DNA of 57,595 bases from Cloacibacterium sp046296655 (GCA_046296655.1 JBKBLE010000013.1:1-57595); one strand, 5' to 3'. Shown: positions 1 to 8,313, counted from the first letter of the stretch. Notes: generated by a model not told the origin, from the letters alone. Made by a program: numbers and translations.

Positions 1-65
1 ACCTTATCCGCCTGCTCTTTAATCGGAATATTCTTAACGAAAAACTGAAAATGGCGGCTTGTTAA
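1..65 (+). CDS. 3' end of an unidentified gene (partial)
   Basis: An open frame enters from the left edge and stops with TAA at 63-65; its last residues read FNRNILNEKLKMAAC. It ends four bases before the GTG proposed as start of the radical SAM gene, so the two are probably co-transcribed. Too little remains to recognise a family. Confidence 0.45.
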   Translation, partial: LIRLLFNRNILNEKLKMAAC

Positions 66-68
66 GGA

Positions 69-998
69 GTGACTAATTATTACAGTGCTTACCTCAGAGA
101 AAAATATCACGGAAAGCGCGTGTACAAAGTCATTGTAGATGGTGGCTTTACTTGTCCGAATAGAGATGGCTCCAAAGGTTATGGCGGTTGTACCTATTGT
201 AATACAGATTCTTTTACTCCTGCTTCTAGAAATCTAGATTCAATTCGTGAACAGGTTTTACATGGCATGGAAAACGCTACTCAAAATTATAAAGCAGAAA
301 AATTTATCATTTATTTCCAGCCTAATTCTAATACTTATGCGCCAGTAGAAGAACTCAAATTAATGTACGATGAAGCATTGAAAATAAATTCAGAAAACAT
401 TGTAGGTTTATCCGTAGGAACTCGCCCTGATTGTCTTGACGCAGAAATTATAGAACTTCTAGAAAGTTATAAAAAGAGAGGATTAGAGGTAGATATAGAA
501 CTGGGAATAGAATCTATTTACAACGAAACTTTGCAAAATCTTAATCGTGGTTGCACTCATGAAGATTTCATTTCTGCCATGAAACTTTTAGAAAATTCTT
601 CGTTAGATGTTTGCGTTCACACCATTTTGGGTTTACCAGGCGAAACCCGAGAAATGATTGTAAAATATGCTGATGAAATCAACAAGTTTGAGAAAATTAA
701 TTTTGTGAAATTTCATCACTTACACATCGTGAAAGGTTCTATTATGGGCGTAAAATACAAAAGAGAACCTTTCCCACTCTTTACTTTAGAAGAATATACT
801 GACATTCTATGTGAAATCCTGCCAAAATTAAGGCCAGACATCGTCATTCAGAGACTTTTTGCTTTGTCTGATGTATATATGCTCATCGCACCAAAATGGG
901 GCTTAAAAAAGTCTCAAATTCAAAATTACATCGATGCGGAGTTAGAAAGAAGAAACATCATTCAAGGAAGTGAGTATAGAGGAGAAATGAGCGTTTAG
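69..998 (+). CDS. TIGR01212-type radical SAM protein (YhcC/YtqA family)
   Basis: 309 aa, the usual length of the family. The [4Fe-4S] cluster cysteines are C29, C41 and C44 in a CX11CX2C arrangement (CPNRDG then GGCTYC), a spacing typical of the TIGR01212 group rather than the classic CX3CX2C. Further family motifs are GLSVGTRPDCL and HTILGLPGETREM. It is a cytosolic radical SAM enzyme whose substrate is not settled in the family. The proposed start is GTG at 69, because an in-frame TAA lies at 63-65. The AGGA just upstream is too close to be a normal Shine-Dalgarno, so the exact start is uncertain. It follows the end of another gene by four bases. Confidence 0.85.
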   Translation: MTNYYSAYLREKYHGKRVYKVIVDGGFTCPNRDGSKGYGGCTYCNTDSFTPASRNLDSIREQVLHGMENATQNYKAEKFIIYFQPNSNTYAPVEELKLMYDEALKINSENIVGLSVGTRPDCLDAEIIELLESYKKRGLEVDIELGIESIYNETLQNLNRGCTHEDFISAMKLLENSSLDVCVHTILGLPGETREMIVKYADEINKFEKINFVKFHHLHIVKGSIMGVKYKREPFPLFTLEEYTDILCEILPKLRPDIVIQRLFALSDVYMLIAPKWGLKKSQIQNYIDAELERRNIIQGSEYRGEMSV

Positions 999-1004
999 AA
1001 ATTT

Positions 1005-1406
1005 CTAAATTTTCTCTAACCAATCCTCTGGAACTCTTCTAATTTTTAAATTCTGACTATCCATTAGAATCCAAAACGTTCTAGAATCTACTACCAATTC
1101 TTCACCTCTGTAAAACTCTACTTTTCTAGGCTGTCTTATTCCTTCTGGTTTTTCGGGATACGTTTTCAGTGTAAGTACTTCACCTTTAAAAACCTGCTTC
1201 TTATACTGAATATGACGGTCAGAAAGCACTCAAAAATCATCTGCAAAAGGCGTACTATTTTTTAAAATATCCTAATGTTATTTTGCCATTTCTTCTACCC
1301 AATGCACATATTGAACATTATTCACATGATTATTTTGGTCTAAATGCTCGTCGCTTACTACAATTTCTTTGATGTGAACCAGTTTTATTTTAAAATTTTT
1401 AGAAAA
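1005..1406 (-). pseudogene. Acyl-CoA/acyl-ACP thioesterase (hot-dog fold), inactivated by three in-frame stops
   Basis: Reading the minus strand in one frame from about 1406 to 1005 gives a complete thioesterase of about 134 codons. It has the family signature HLDQNNHVNNVQYVHWVEE near the N-terminus and QPRKVEFYRGEELVVDS towards the C-terminus. Three stops interrupt this single frame: TAA at 1278-1280, TAG at 1272-1274 and TGA at 1230-1232. The TAG and TGA both stand where related proteins are expected to have Trp (TGG). No ATG remains at the N-terminus; an ATA codon precedes KLVHIKEI where the start would be. Only the last 74 codons (from a GTG at 1229) are open. The frame itself is intact, so point mutations rather than indels caused the loss. 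Confidence 0.85.
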
Positions 1407-1451
1407 TTATTAATTTTAGAAATGATAAAAAAGAAACGAAAATAAAATAAA

Positions 1452-1480
1452 AAAAGCTTTACAAATTTTGTAAAGCTTTA
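1452..1480 (-). terminator. Rho-independent terminator after the tRNA-Asp pair
   Basis: Inverted repeat AAAGCTTTACAAA / TTTGTAAAGCTTT with a very short loop. On the minus strand it is followed by a T-rich tract. It sits directly downstream of the two minus-strand tRNA genes. Confidence 0.75.
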
Positions 1481-1482
1481 TG

Positions 1483-1556
1483 CGATCCGGACGGGACTCG
1501 AACCCGCGACCTCCGCCGTGACAGGGCGGCATTCTAACCAACTGAACTACCGGATC
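1483..1556 (-). tRNA. tRNA-Asp (anticodon GTC), distal copy
   Basis: 74 nt on the minus strand. The acceptor stem GATCCGG pairs with CCGGATC and is followed by discriminator G. The anticodon loop CTGTCAC (anticodon GTC) is closed by CCGCC/GGCGG, and the T arm is CGCGGGTTCGAGTCCCG. CCA is not encoded. It is identical to the copy at 1589-1662. Confidence 0.96.
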
Positions 1557-1588
1557 AATTTTTTGAAAAGTAATTGATAAACTTTTTG

Positions 1589-1662
1589 CGATCCGGACGG
1601 GACTCGAACCCGCGACCTCCGCCGTGACAGGGCGGCATTCTAACCAACTGAACTACCGGATC
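1589..1662 (-). tRNA. tRNA-Asp (anticodon GTC), promoter-proximal copy
   Basis: Identical in sequence to the copy at 1483-1556, with 32 bp between them. All four arms and the GTC anticodon are intact. It is transcribed on the minus strand, probably as one dicistronic tRNA transcript from the promoter at 1699-1728 to the terminator at 1452-1480. Confidence 0.96.
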
Positions 1663-1698
1663 TTTTAATTAAAGAACATTGCTCTTTTTTCGTGATGG

Positions 1699-1728
1699 CA
1701 AAATTACAACTTTTCTTGAATACTGCAA
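1699..1728 (-). promoter_or_regulatory. Bacteroidota-type promoter for the tRNA-Asp pair
   Basis: On the minus strand TTG (1726-1728), 19 bases, then TAATTTTG (1706-1699). This fits the TTG/TAnnTTTG consensus of the Bacteroidota primary sigma factor, 36 bp before the first tRNA. Confidence 0.65.
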
Positions 1729-1744
1729 ATATTTTTACAAAAAA

Positions 1745-1769
1745 AATGCTCTCCAAAACGGAAAGCATT
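1745..1769 (-). terminator. Terminator after trxA
   Basis: Stem AATGCT..TCC / GGA..AGCATT with an AAAAC loop, followed on the minus strand by a run of T (AAAAAA on the plus strand). It is just downstream of trxA. Confidence 0.65.
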
Positions 1770-1789
1770 CATTTTCAACTATATTATTT

Positions 1790-2107
1790 TTACAAGTATG
1801 CATTTAATTTCTCTGCAATAGCCGCTTTAGGAGCTACTCCTACGAATTTATCTACTACTTCTCCGTTCTTAAAAATCAAAACAGTAGGGATATTTCTGAT
1901 TCCGTAATCCATAGATACTTGTTGATTATTATCTACATCTACTTTTCCTACTATCGCTTTCCCTTGGAAATCATCATGAAGTTCTTCAATGATTGGCCCA
2001 AGCATTCTACATGGTCCACACCAAGCTGCCCAAAAATCTACTAATACTGGTTTATCTGAATTTAATACCAATTCTTGAAAGTTGCTGTCTGTTAATTCTA
2101 CTGCCAT
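1790..2107 (-). CDS. trxA: Thioredoxin
   Basis: 105 aa, a single-domain cytosolic thioredoxin without a signal peptide. The redox motif WCGPC has its cysteines at C30 and C33 within FWAAWCGPCRM, and the conserved cis-proline segment is IRNIPTVLIF. It is a general disulfide reductase serving enzymes such as ribonucleotide reductase. It is transcribed alone, with a terminator immediately downstream and a TAnnTTTG-like -7 element (CAAATTTA on the plus strand, 2152-2159) upstream. Confidence 0.97.
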   Translation of the reverse strand: MAVELTDSNFQELVLNSDKPVLVDFWAAWCGPCRMLGPIIEELHDDFQGKAIVGKVDVDNNQQVSMDYGIRNIPTVLIFKNGEVVDKFVGVAPKAAIAEKLNAYL

Positions 2108-2213
2108 AATTCTTTAATATTTGTTTCTAATTATTTATTGATTTCAGGTTACAAATTTACAATATTCTTGCCAAATTTTTAAAAGTATTGTCTATGCGAA
2201 CCATTATCTTTTT

Positions 2214-3356
2214 CTATAATCCCAAGATTTCTACCAATGCATTAACTAACGCATCTATTTCTTCTTTTGTGGTTTTATGAGAAAAAGAAATTCTAAGCGG
2301 AGTGGTTTTTTGCTGGGTTTCTTCACTTAAAATTTTAGAAAGTACAGATGATGGTTTTGCTGCTCCAGAACTACATGCACTTCCTTGTGAAACTGCAATT
2401 CCCTTCATATCTAGCTGCAGACCAATCAAAGGATTTTGTGAAGGCAAAGACACACTTAAAACCGTATAAAGACTCTTATCGCTTTCTGCGCTTCTTCCAT
2501 TAAAAAGAATTCCCGGAATTTTTTCTGAAAGCCTTTGGATGGTGTAATCCTTGATTTCTTGAATATGAGAAGAAAATTTCTCTAAATTATCCGTTGCAAT
2601 TTCAAATGCCTTTCCTAATCCTGCAATTCCTACCACGTTTTCTGTTCCAGCTCTTAAATTTCGCTCTTGAGTTCCTCCATGAATTTGAGCTTTTAAGTGC
2701 GTAGATTTTCTGATGAAAGCAAAACCTGCACCTTTTGGTCCATGGAATTTGTGCGCACTACAACTGGCAAAATCTACTAAAGTTTTAGAAAAATCCAAAG
2801 GTAAATGTGCCATCGTTTGTACCGTATCTGAATGGAAATACGCTCCGTTTTCTTTACAAATATTGGCAACTTTATCTAAGTCTAAAAGATTGCCAATTTC
2901 ATTATTGGCGTGCATTAAACTTACCAAAGTCTTTTTATCTGAAGACTTCAAAAGCTGCTGTAATTGCTCTATATCTACATCTCCTTTTTCATTGACATTG
3001 AGGTAAATTACTTCTACGTTTTTAGAATTTTTGAGATTTTCCACCGATTCTGCTACACATTTATGCTCTAGTTCTGTGGTAATGATTCTTTCGATTTTTA
3101 AATCTTCAACCGCAGATTTCAGAATTAAATTATTGGCTTCCGTTCCGCAAGAGGTGTAGATAATTTCAGCAGGGGAAACATGGAGTTCATGGGCAATTTT
3201 TCTACGGGTTTCTTCTAGAATTGTTTTGGCTTCTTGACCAAGGGTATGTGTAGAAGAAGGATTCCCGAAATTGTTTTTCATAACCACTACCATCGCATCT
3301 ATCACTTCGTCTAAAAGTGGTGTAGTAGCCGCATTATCTAAATATATCTGTGTCAT
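2214..3356 (-). CDS. Cysteine desulfurase (NifS/IscS-like, PLP-dependent)
   Basis: 380 aa, class V aminotransferase fold. The N-terminus IYLDNAATTPLL is typical of the NifS/IscS group. The PLP lysine is in SAHKFHGPKG near residue 200, and the catalytic cysteine is in the mobile loop GSACSSGAAKPS near residue 325. It removes sulfur from cysteine and passes a persulfide to Fe-S cluster or tRNA thiolation systems. No isc or suf genes adjoin it, so its partner is unclear. It is separated from trxA by about 100 bp, with no overlap with either neighbour. Confidence 0.92.
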   Translation of the reverse strand: MTQIYLDNAATTPLLDEVIDAMVVVMKNNFGNPSSTHTLGQEAKTILEETRRKIAHELHVSPAEIIYTSCGTEANNLILKSAVEDLKIERIITTELEHKCVAESVENLKNSKNVEVIYLNVNEKGDVDIEQLQQLLKSSDKKTLVSLMHANNEIGNLLDLDKVANICKENGAYFHSDTVQTMAHLPLDFSKTLVDFASCSAHKFHGPKGAGFAFIRKSTHLKAQIHGGTQERNLRAGTENVVGIAGLGKAFEIATDNLEKFSSHIQEIKDYTIQRLSEKIPGILFNGRSAESDKSLYTVLSVSLPSQNPLIGLQLDMKGIAVSQGSACSSGAAKPSSVLSKILSEETQQKTTPLRISFSHKTTKEEIDALVNALVEILGL

Positions 3357-3428
3357 TTTTAGGAAATATTTGTGAGCATTAAGACAGAAAATCTTAATTT
3401 CTCCATTTTAGAATTTAACGCGACGAAA

Positions 3429-4016
3429 TTAATGAAAAAATCTGTAATGAGATTCGTGAGCGAGAGAAAGCATAGGCAAATCTCCTGAAGTATCCCCAAA
3501 AGCGATGATTTTATCGTACTTTTTGCCTTCTATTTCTTTTTTAATTCGGTTTACTTTTTCTTTGCCATTATTATTTCGGGTTTTGAAATGTCCTGTGAAA
3601 ATTCCGTTTTCGAAACGTGCTTCTGTAGCCAAAAATTTCATTCCCATTTTTTCGGCAAAAGGTTTTACCCAAATATCAAGAGAAGCGGTTATTAAGTAAC
3701 TTTCTGTGTTTTCTTTATCAATATTTTCTATAAATTCTAAAGCGTTTTCTCTGATAATTTTCGGATAAAATTTATCGACAAACTCTTGAGAAACTCTATT
3801 GATTTTTTCTTCTCTTTCGCCTTTTAGAATAGAACTGATGAAACTTTTTTTCACTTTTTCTGCTTTCGCCAAATGTAATTTCACCAAAACAAAAAGCGGA
3901 ATGTGTTTAAGAAAATTCCAGAAATATTTTTTTTCATTATAAAAATGCAAGTACAAAAACATGGTGTCTTTGTACGTAAGTGTTCCATCAAAATCAAATA
4001 GATATAGTTTTTTCAT
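3429..4016 (-). CDS. HAD-superfamily (subfamily IB) phosphatase of the polyprenyl-phospho-pentose cluster
   Basis: 195 aa. Motif I is DFDGTLT (D8 nucleophile, D10), motif II is the ITAS segment, and motifs III/IV lie in GKKYDKIIAFGDTSGDLPML. This is the phosphoserine-phosphatase-like IB architecture with an alpha-helical cap. It lies directly downstream of the DprE1/DprE2/UbiA-like genes on the same strand. I infer that it removes the 5'-phosphate from polyprenyl-phospho-5-phosphoribose, the step assigned to a different phosphatase type in mycobacteria. The fold is well supported; the substrate is inferred from context only. Confidence 0.8.
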   Translation of the reverse strand: MKKLYLFDFDGTLTYKDTMFLYLHFYNEKKYFWNFLKHIPLFVLVKLHLAKAEKVKKSFISSILKGEREEKINRVSQEFVDKFYPKIIRENALEFIENIDKENTESYLITASLDIWVKPFAEKMGMKFLATEARFENGIFTGHFKTRNNNGKEKVNRIKKEIEGKKYDKIIAFGDTSGDLPMLSLAHESHYRFFH

Positions 4017-4045
4017 TGGTAAAACGACAGAATATGAATATAAAA

Positions 4046-4771
4046 TTACAGTTTCAATTTCTTAAAAATAAACTCAGGAATATGAATGATGATGAGCATG
4101 ATTAATCTCCAAATAGGCAAAACATACACTACATTTTTTTGCTTTTTATAAGCTTTGTAAATGCATTCTGCAGCTTGTTTTGGTGTTGCAGTAAGTTTTG
4201 AATTCAGTGGTAAACCTTCAGTCATTTTGGTTTCCATAAAACCTGGCTTTACCGTCATTACATGAACTTTTTTAGAAAAAAGATAATTCCTGAGTCCACT
4301 TAAATAAGCGGTAAAAGCAGCTTTTGCACTTCCGTAGATAAAATTGCTTTGTCTTCCTCTATCTCCTGCTACAGAGGAAAGCGCGATGATATTTCCGCTT
4401 CTTTTGCTTTCCATTTTTTTAGCAAAATAATTGATTACAGGAACCAATTTTGCGTAATTAATGTCGATGATTTTCTCGGTGTTTTTATCATCATACAAAC
4501 CATCTTCGGTTCCCAAACCTAAATAACCAGTAGCACAGAAAAGCAAATCTGAGTCTATATTTTCAAAAACAGAATAATTGATTTCTTGATTCAAATCCAA
4601 TTCTATGATTTCTGATGGCTGTAGAAATTTTACATCGATATGCTGAGCAAAACGTTCTGTGGTTTCTCGGCTAGAAGTAACCAGATAAATTTTAGGAAAT
4701 TTTTCACCAGCAGTTAATGCTTTTTCTACAAATGCTTGTGCAACTTCTGAAGTGGAACCAAGAATAATCAT
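4046..4771 (-). CDS. SDR-family oxidoreductase, DprE2-like
   Basis: 241 aa short-chain dehydrogenase. A glycine-poor nucleotide-binding start (MIILGSTSEVAQAF) is of the kind seen in DprE2. Catalytic residues are S132/S133, Y146 and K150 (YGSAK). The C-terminus is hydrophobic and basic (IMLIIIHIPEFIFKKLKL), suggesting membrane attachment. In the mycobacterial pathway DprE2 reduces the 2'-keto intermediate made by DprE1, completing epimerisation of polyprenyl-phospho-ribose to arabinose. The assignment rests on position next to a clear DprE1-like gene, 36 bp downstream of it. Confidence 0.85.
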   Translation of the reverse strand: MIILGSTSEVAQAFVEKALTAGEKFPKIYLVTSSRETTERFAQHIDVKFLQPSEIIELDLNQEINYSVFENIDSDLLFCATGYLGLGTEDGLYDDKNTEKIIDINYAKLVPVINYFAKKMESKRSGNIIALSSVAGDRGRQSNFIYGSAKAAFTAYLSGLRNYLFSKKVHVMTVKPGFMETKMTEGLPLNSKLTATPKQAAECIYKAYKKQKNVVYVLPIWRLIMLIIIHIPEFIFKKLKL

Positions 4772-4807
4772 ATGTAATGAATTAGTTATGAATGATTTAG
4801 TTTTTTA

Positions 4808-6124
4808 TTAAGAACCTCTTTTTATTCTTTTGCTTTGCAGCGAAACAAATTTAGAACTGTCTACATTTTTCAGATAATTGGTGAGTGAAGATTTACTCAT
4901 GCTGTCTTTGGTCAAATAAATTCTACCGCCAAATTCTTCTACAATTTTATCTAAATTATCTACCAATTGTCTTAATTCTCTGTTTATTTTAAAGTCTAAA
5001 GCAAGCGTGTAGCCTTCAAAAGGGAAAGAATTATACGCTTCTGGATTTCCTTTGCCAAAAAGTTTAAGAACTGCTAAAAACGAACCTTGACCACTTCTAC
5101 CAATGGTTTCTAGGATTTTTTTCATGCCTTCTTTTCCTTTTTCTTTTGGTATAACCATTTGGTATTGAATAAAACCACCTTTTCCATAGATTTTATTCCA
5201 GTCATTAATCGCATCTAGAGGATAGAAAAAAGTTTCGTAGTCTATGAAATTCTTAACCACTTTTTGTCTTTGTTTATTGAAATACAAAAAGTTAAAAGCT
5301 CTTACGGAAAAACTATTCAACACAAAACTTGAAAAATAAAACGGAATGGTAGGACTGAATTTTTTCTTTAATCTCAATGGATTTTCTTGCCATTTTTGGG
5401 GCAACTCTGCTCTAAGCGCAAACTCCCCTCTCATTAAAATACTTCTGCCGATGTTTTTACCTTTTTGCAAGCAATCTATCCAAGCTACGGTATAAGTCCA
5501 GTCTTCTGATTCTTCGAAAAGTTGAAAAATTTCGTCTAAATTTTCAGCTTTTATTGACTCTTGACGAATGTATGCCGATTCTATATTTTTGAGTTTAATT
5601 TTTGCAGAAAGAATAATTCCGGTAAGTCCCATTGCTCCGAAAGTAGCCCAAAATTTCTCTGCATTTTCTTCTCTAGAACACGTGATAATTTCGCCATCTT
5701 CTACCATCATTTTAAACTCAATTACGCACTCCGAAAAACCACCTTCTGCATGGTGATTTTTCCCATGAATGTTTGATGCAATCGCTCCACCCAATGTAAT
5801 AAACTTAGTTCCCGGCGTGATGGCTAAAAAGTAACCTTGAGGAACCGTAATTTCTAAAATTTCGGAAAGCAAAACTCCAGATTCGCATTCTAAAATGCCA
5901 TTTAAACGGTCAAAACTGATGAATTTATTTAATTTCTTTGTAGAAAACATGGCTTCAGCTAAGGCTGCATCGCCATAGCATCTACCATTTCCATACGCAA
6001 TAACTTCGTTATTTTGTCTAAGAAATTCTCTTATTTTATGGTAGTCTTCTTCAGCTTTGAAGAGCTTGTTTACTACGGGATGATTGCCCCAAGTAGAAAC
6101 ATTTTTCACGAAATTTGGTTTCAT
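4808..6124 (-). CDS. FAD-binding oxidoreductase, DprE1-like (polyprenyl-phospho-ribose 2'-oxidase)
   Basis: 438 aa from the ATG at 6124, which overlaps the TGA of the UbiA-like gene as ATGA; an upstream alternative start would extend into that gene. VAO-type FAD domain with GNGRCYGD (residues 45-52) and GGAIASNIHGKNHH (about 112-125), the hallmark of DprE1. The C-terminal region has GGRIYLTKDS, containing the lysine equivalent to mycobacterial K418. The segment GYTLALDFKI aligns with GWNICVDFPI of M. tuberculosis DprE1 (from memory), so the benzothiazinone-reactive Cys387 is Ala here. Expected role: oxidation of the ribose 2'-OH of polyprenyl-phospho-ribose. Confidence 0.88.
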   Translation of the reverse strand: MKPNFVKNVSTWGNHPVVNKLFKAEEDYHKIREFLRQNNEVIAYGNGRCYGDAALAEAMFSTKKLNKFISFDRLNGILECESGVLLSEILEITVPQGYFLAITPGTKFITLGGAIASNIHGKNHHAEGGFSECVIEFKMMVEDGEIITCSREENAEKFWATFGAMGLTGIILSAKIKLKNIESAYIRQESIKAENLDEIFQLFEESEDWTYTVAWIDCLQKGKNIGRSILMRGEFALRAELPQKWQENPLRLKKKFSPTIPFYFSSFVLNSFSVRAFNFLYFNKQRQKVVKNFIDYETFFYPLDAINDWNKIYGKGGFIQYQMVIPKEKGKEGMKKILETIGRSGQGSFLAVLKLFGKGNPEAYNSFPFEGYTLALDFKINRELRQLVDNLDKIVEEFGGRIYLTKDSMSKSSLTNYLKNVDSSKFVSLQSKRIKRGS

Positions 6125-7011
6125 TTTTTTAAATATATTAATAACAAAAATGCTATTAACCAAATGAGAATGGTTATTTGTATATATCTGTCTTTGTAGA
6201 CAATTTTAGTAGGAGATTCGGTTTTATTATACACCAAAGTTTGCTGTAAATACCTTAAAAAAGCAAAAACTACAAACAAAACGGTATAAAAAACCCTTAC
6301 CCCGAATTTTTCTTGAACTTCAGGAGTTAAGGTAAACATTAAGTAACAAACAATTGCCAAAGTTACCGAAATAGAAAGGGCAATATCTGCAAATTGTACG
6401 TTATAGCCGTCAAGTGCTTTTCTGGTTTTCCCAGAAATTTCGGCGTTTATTAACTCTCCTCTTCTTTTACCAATGGCTAAAACCAATGCCAAAACAAAGG
6501 TTAATAAAATAGCCCATTGTGAAACGACAATTCCCGTAGCATAACCTCCCGCTAAAACCCTGAGTACAAATCCTAATGCAATAATACAAACATCTATTAT
6601 GGCAACATGTTTTAGCTTAAAAGTATAAGCAATATTCATGAAGAAATAAGAGGCAATGATGATAGAAAATTTGGTGAAATTTTTATGGAAATAATCTCCA
6701 CCAAAGAAAACCAATAAAACAACAGATAAAATTAGAAGTACAAAAATAATTTTAGCAGTGGTTTTAGAAATAGCTCCACTTGCTAATGGTCTTTTGCATT
6801 TTTCAGGATGTTTTTTATCTGATTCTATGTCTGTATAATCGTTTAATATATAAATAGAACTAGCTGTAAATGAAAAAACTAAAAAAGCGAAAATACTTTT
6901 TAGCGTTAAATCCACATGTGTAACATTCCCCGAAAAGAAAAGTGGTGTAAAAACAAAAAGGTTTTTTACCCATTGTTCTACACGTAAAAGTTTTAAAAAT
7001 TTTCTCATCAA
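6121..7011 (-). CDS. UbiA-family prenyltransferase, polyprenyl-phosphate phosphoribosyltransferase-like
   Basis: 296 aa integral membrane protein with about 8-9 hydrophobic segments. The catalytic motif NDYTDIESDKKHPEK (from N57) followed by KRPLASG is the form seen in decaprenyl-phosphate 5-phosphoribosyltransferase (NDxxDxxxDxxHPxKxxRP), not the NDxxDxxxD of quinone UbiA proteins alone. It would transfer 5-phosphoribose from PRPP to polyprenyl phosphate at the membrane. It is the first gene of the four-gene cluster (UbiA, DprE1, DprE2, HAD), overlaps the next gene by ATGA, and is preceded by the ompA-type gene's terminator. Confidence 0.85.
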   Translation of the reverse strand: MMRKFLKLLRVEQWVKNLFVFTPLFFSGNVTHVDLTLKSIFAFLVFSFTASSIYILNDYTDIESDKKHPEKCKRPLASGAISKTTAKIIFVLLILSVVLLVFFGGDYFHKNFTKFSIIIASYFFMNIAYTFKLKHVAIIDVCIIALGFVLRVLAGGYATGIVVSQWAILLTFVLALVLAIGKRRGELINAEISGKTRKALDGYNVQFADIALSISVTLAIVCYLMFTLTPEVQEKFGVRVFYTVLFVVFAFLRYLQQTLVYNKTESPTKIVYKDRYIQITILIWLIAFLLLIYLKK

Positions 7012-7051
7012 AAGTTATTATACTATACAAATTTAAGAATAAAAAAATAAA

Positions 7052-7077
7052 AAATCGCCTTGTAAACAAGGCGATTT
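7052..7077 (-). terminator. Terminator between the OmpA lipoprotein and the UbiA cluster
   Basis: Perfect 12-bp stem AAATCGCCTTGT / ACAAGGCGATTT with a 2-base loop, followed on the minus strand by a T-rich stretch. It ends the transcript of the upstream OmpA-type gene. Confidence 0.8.
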
Positions 7078-7100
7078 AAGTGGATTATGATTTATGCATG

Positions 7101-7796
7101 TTATTTGGCTTCTTGTTGAGCATCTTTAATCATTTCTTCATTTGCAGTAATGGCAAATTCTACTCTACGGTTTTTAGCTCTACCAGCTTCTGTACTGTTG
7201 TCTGCTATTGGTTCTTTTTCACCAACTCCCATTGCAAACAATCTAGATTTTGCAACCCCAAGAGAAACTAAATAATTCAATACTGCATTTGCTCTTCTTT
7301 CAGACAAACTTTGATTATATGAGTCAGTTCCTTTAGAATCGGTATGTCCGTAAATATTGATATTGGTATCAGGATTGTTTTTAAGGACTTCTGCTAATTT
7401 ATTGAGGTTAGATTTAGCAACTGAAGTAAGATTAGATGAGTCAAAATCAAAGTTTACCGTATTTTCTGATAAGGTTACTTTAATTCCTTCATTTACTCTC
7501 ACCACTTCTGCTCCTGGCAAAGCTTCTTTAATTTCTTTGGCTTGTTTATCCATTTTATTACCGATTACTCCACCAACTACTCCACCAACTACACCGCCTA
7601 AAACGGCACCTTGAGGAGCGTTACCGCCTTTTCCTGCATTATTTCCTATAACTGCGCCTAAAACAGCACCTGCAGCAGTACCAATTACGGCACCTTTTTG
7701 AGTATTATTAGCATTCTGAATCGCTTCACAGCTGGTTAATACCATTGCTGATGATAAAAATAATGCTGCTACGCTTGATTTATTGATAAGTTTCAT
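7101..7796 (-). CDS. OmpA-family outer-membrane lipoprotein with glycine-zipper domain
   Basis: 231 aa. A lipoprotein signal peptide ends at lipobox LTSC (C23). Residues about 37-83 are a glycine-zipper domain (repeats of GAVLGAVIG and GVVGGVIG type) that may insert in membrane. The C-terminal OmpA/MotB peptidoglycan-binding domain (about 110-225) carries NIYGHTDSKGTDSYNQSLS and RRVEFAI. It resembles the YiaD family and anchors the outer membrane to the wall. A second lipoprotein gene lies immediately upstream on the same strand (22 bp), so they are probably one transcript. Confidence 0.9.
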   Translation of the reverse strand: MKLINKSSVAALFLSSAMVLTSCEAIQNANNTQKGAVIGTAAGAVLGAVIGNNAGKGGNAPQGAVLGGVVGGVVGGVIGNKMDKQAKEIKEALPGAEVVRVNEGIKVTLSENTVNFDFDSSNLTSVAKSNLNKLAEVLKNNPDTNINIYGHTDSKGTDSYNQSLSERRANAVLNYLVSLGVAKSRLFAMGVGEKEPIADNSTEAGRAKNRRVEFAITANEEMIKDAQQEAK

Positions 7797-7818
7797 AATT
7801 TTTTTAAATTTTAAAAAG

Positions 7819-8313
7819 TTATTTTTGTTCCATTCCTGTTCTTACAAAATTGTAATATACTTTAATTACATTTCCTTCAAAAGGAACGCTTTGGACTAAG
7901 GTAAAGTTGTCTGTGTCTTGTTTTTCGATTTGTAAAATATAACCAGCAATTACGTTTTTAGCTTTAGTGTCTGCTACTAATTTCTTGAATTTAAATTCAT
8001 TATCTTTGGTTACTTCAAATTTAATAGGTTGAGTTACTGTAGGACAGTTTCCACCACCTTTTATGGTATACGCTCCAGAATAATTATTCGGGATAAGTCT
8101 CCAATGACTTCCTACGAAACACTGAGCATCTGCTCCTTCGTCAAAAGGCTTTATTTGATATCCTTTATCATAATTTACACTGGTAATTTCCCAATCACCT
8201 TTCATTTTTAAAAATTCTGCTCTAGAAGTTTGAGCACTTTCTGCTTTTTTTACAGAAGAGCAAGAAACGGCAAATAATGAGCCGAAAGCTAGAGTCAATA
8301 GTATTTTTTTCAT
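7819..8313 (-). CDS. Lipocalin-like lipoprotein
   Basis: 164 aa. A signal peptide is followed by lipobox AVSC (C18). The mature part begins with a GDWEITSVNYDKG segment and contains a GGGNCP turn and alternating hydrophobic strands, resembling the lipocalin-like proteins found next to OmpA lipoproteins in Flavobacteriia. No ligand can be inferred. It is the first gene of a two-gene unit with the OmpA lipoprotein. Confidence 0.7.
   Translation of the reverse strand: MKKILLTLAFGSLFAVSCSSVKKAESAQTSRAEFLKMKGDWEITSVNYDKGYQIKPFDEGADAQCFVGSHWRLIPNNYSGAYTIKGGGNCPTVTQPIKFEVTKDNEFKFKKLVADTKAKNVIAGYILQIEKQDTDNFTLVQSVPFEGNVIKVYYNFVRTGMEQK

Noticed and set aside
1230..1280. Recoding (selenocysteine or stop read-through) in the thioesterase
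   Set aside because: Three different stop codons occur in one gene without a start codon, so decay is simpler than recoding.
1692..1907. Plus-strand open frame antisense to trxA
   Set aside because: It is a shadow of trxA and the tRNA leader, with no family similarity or start signal.
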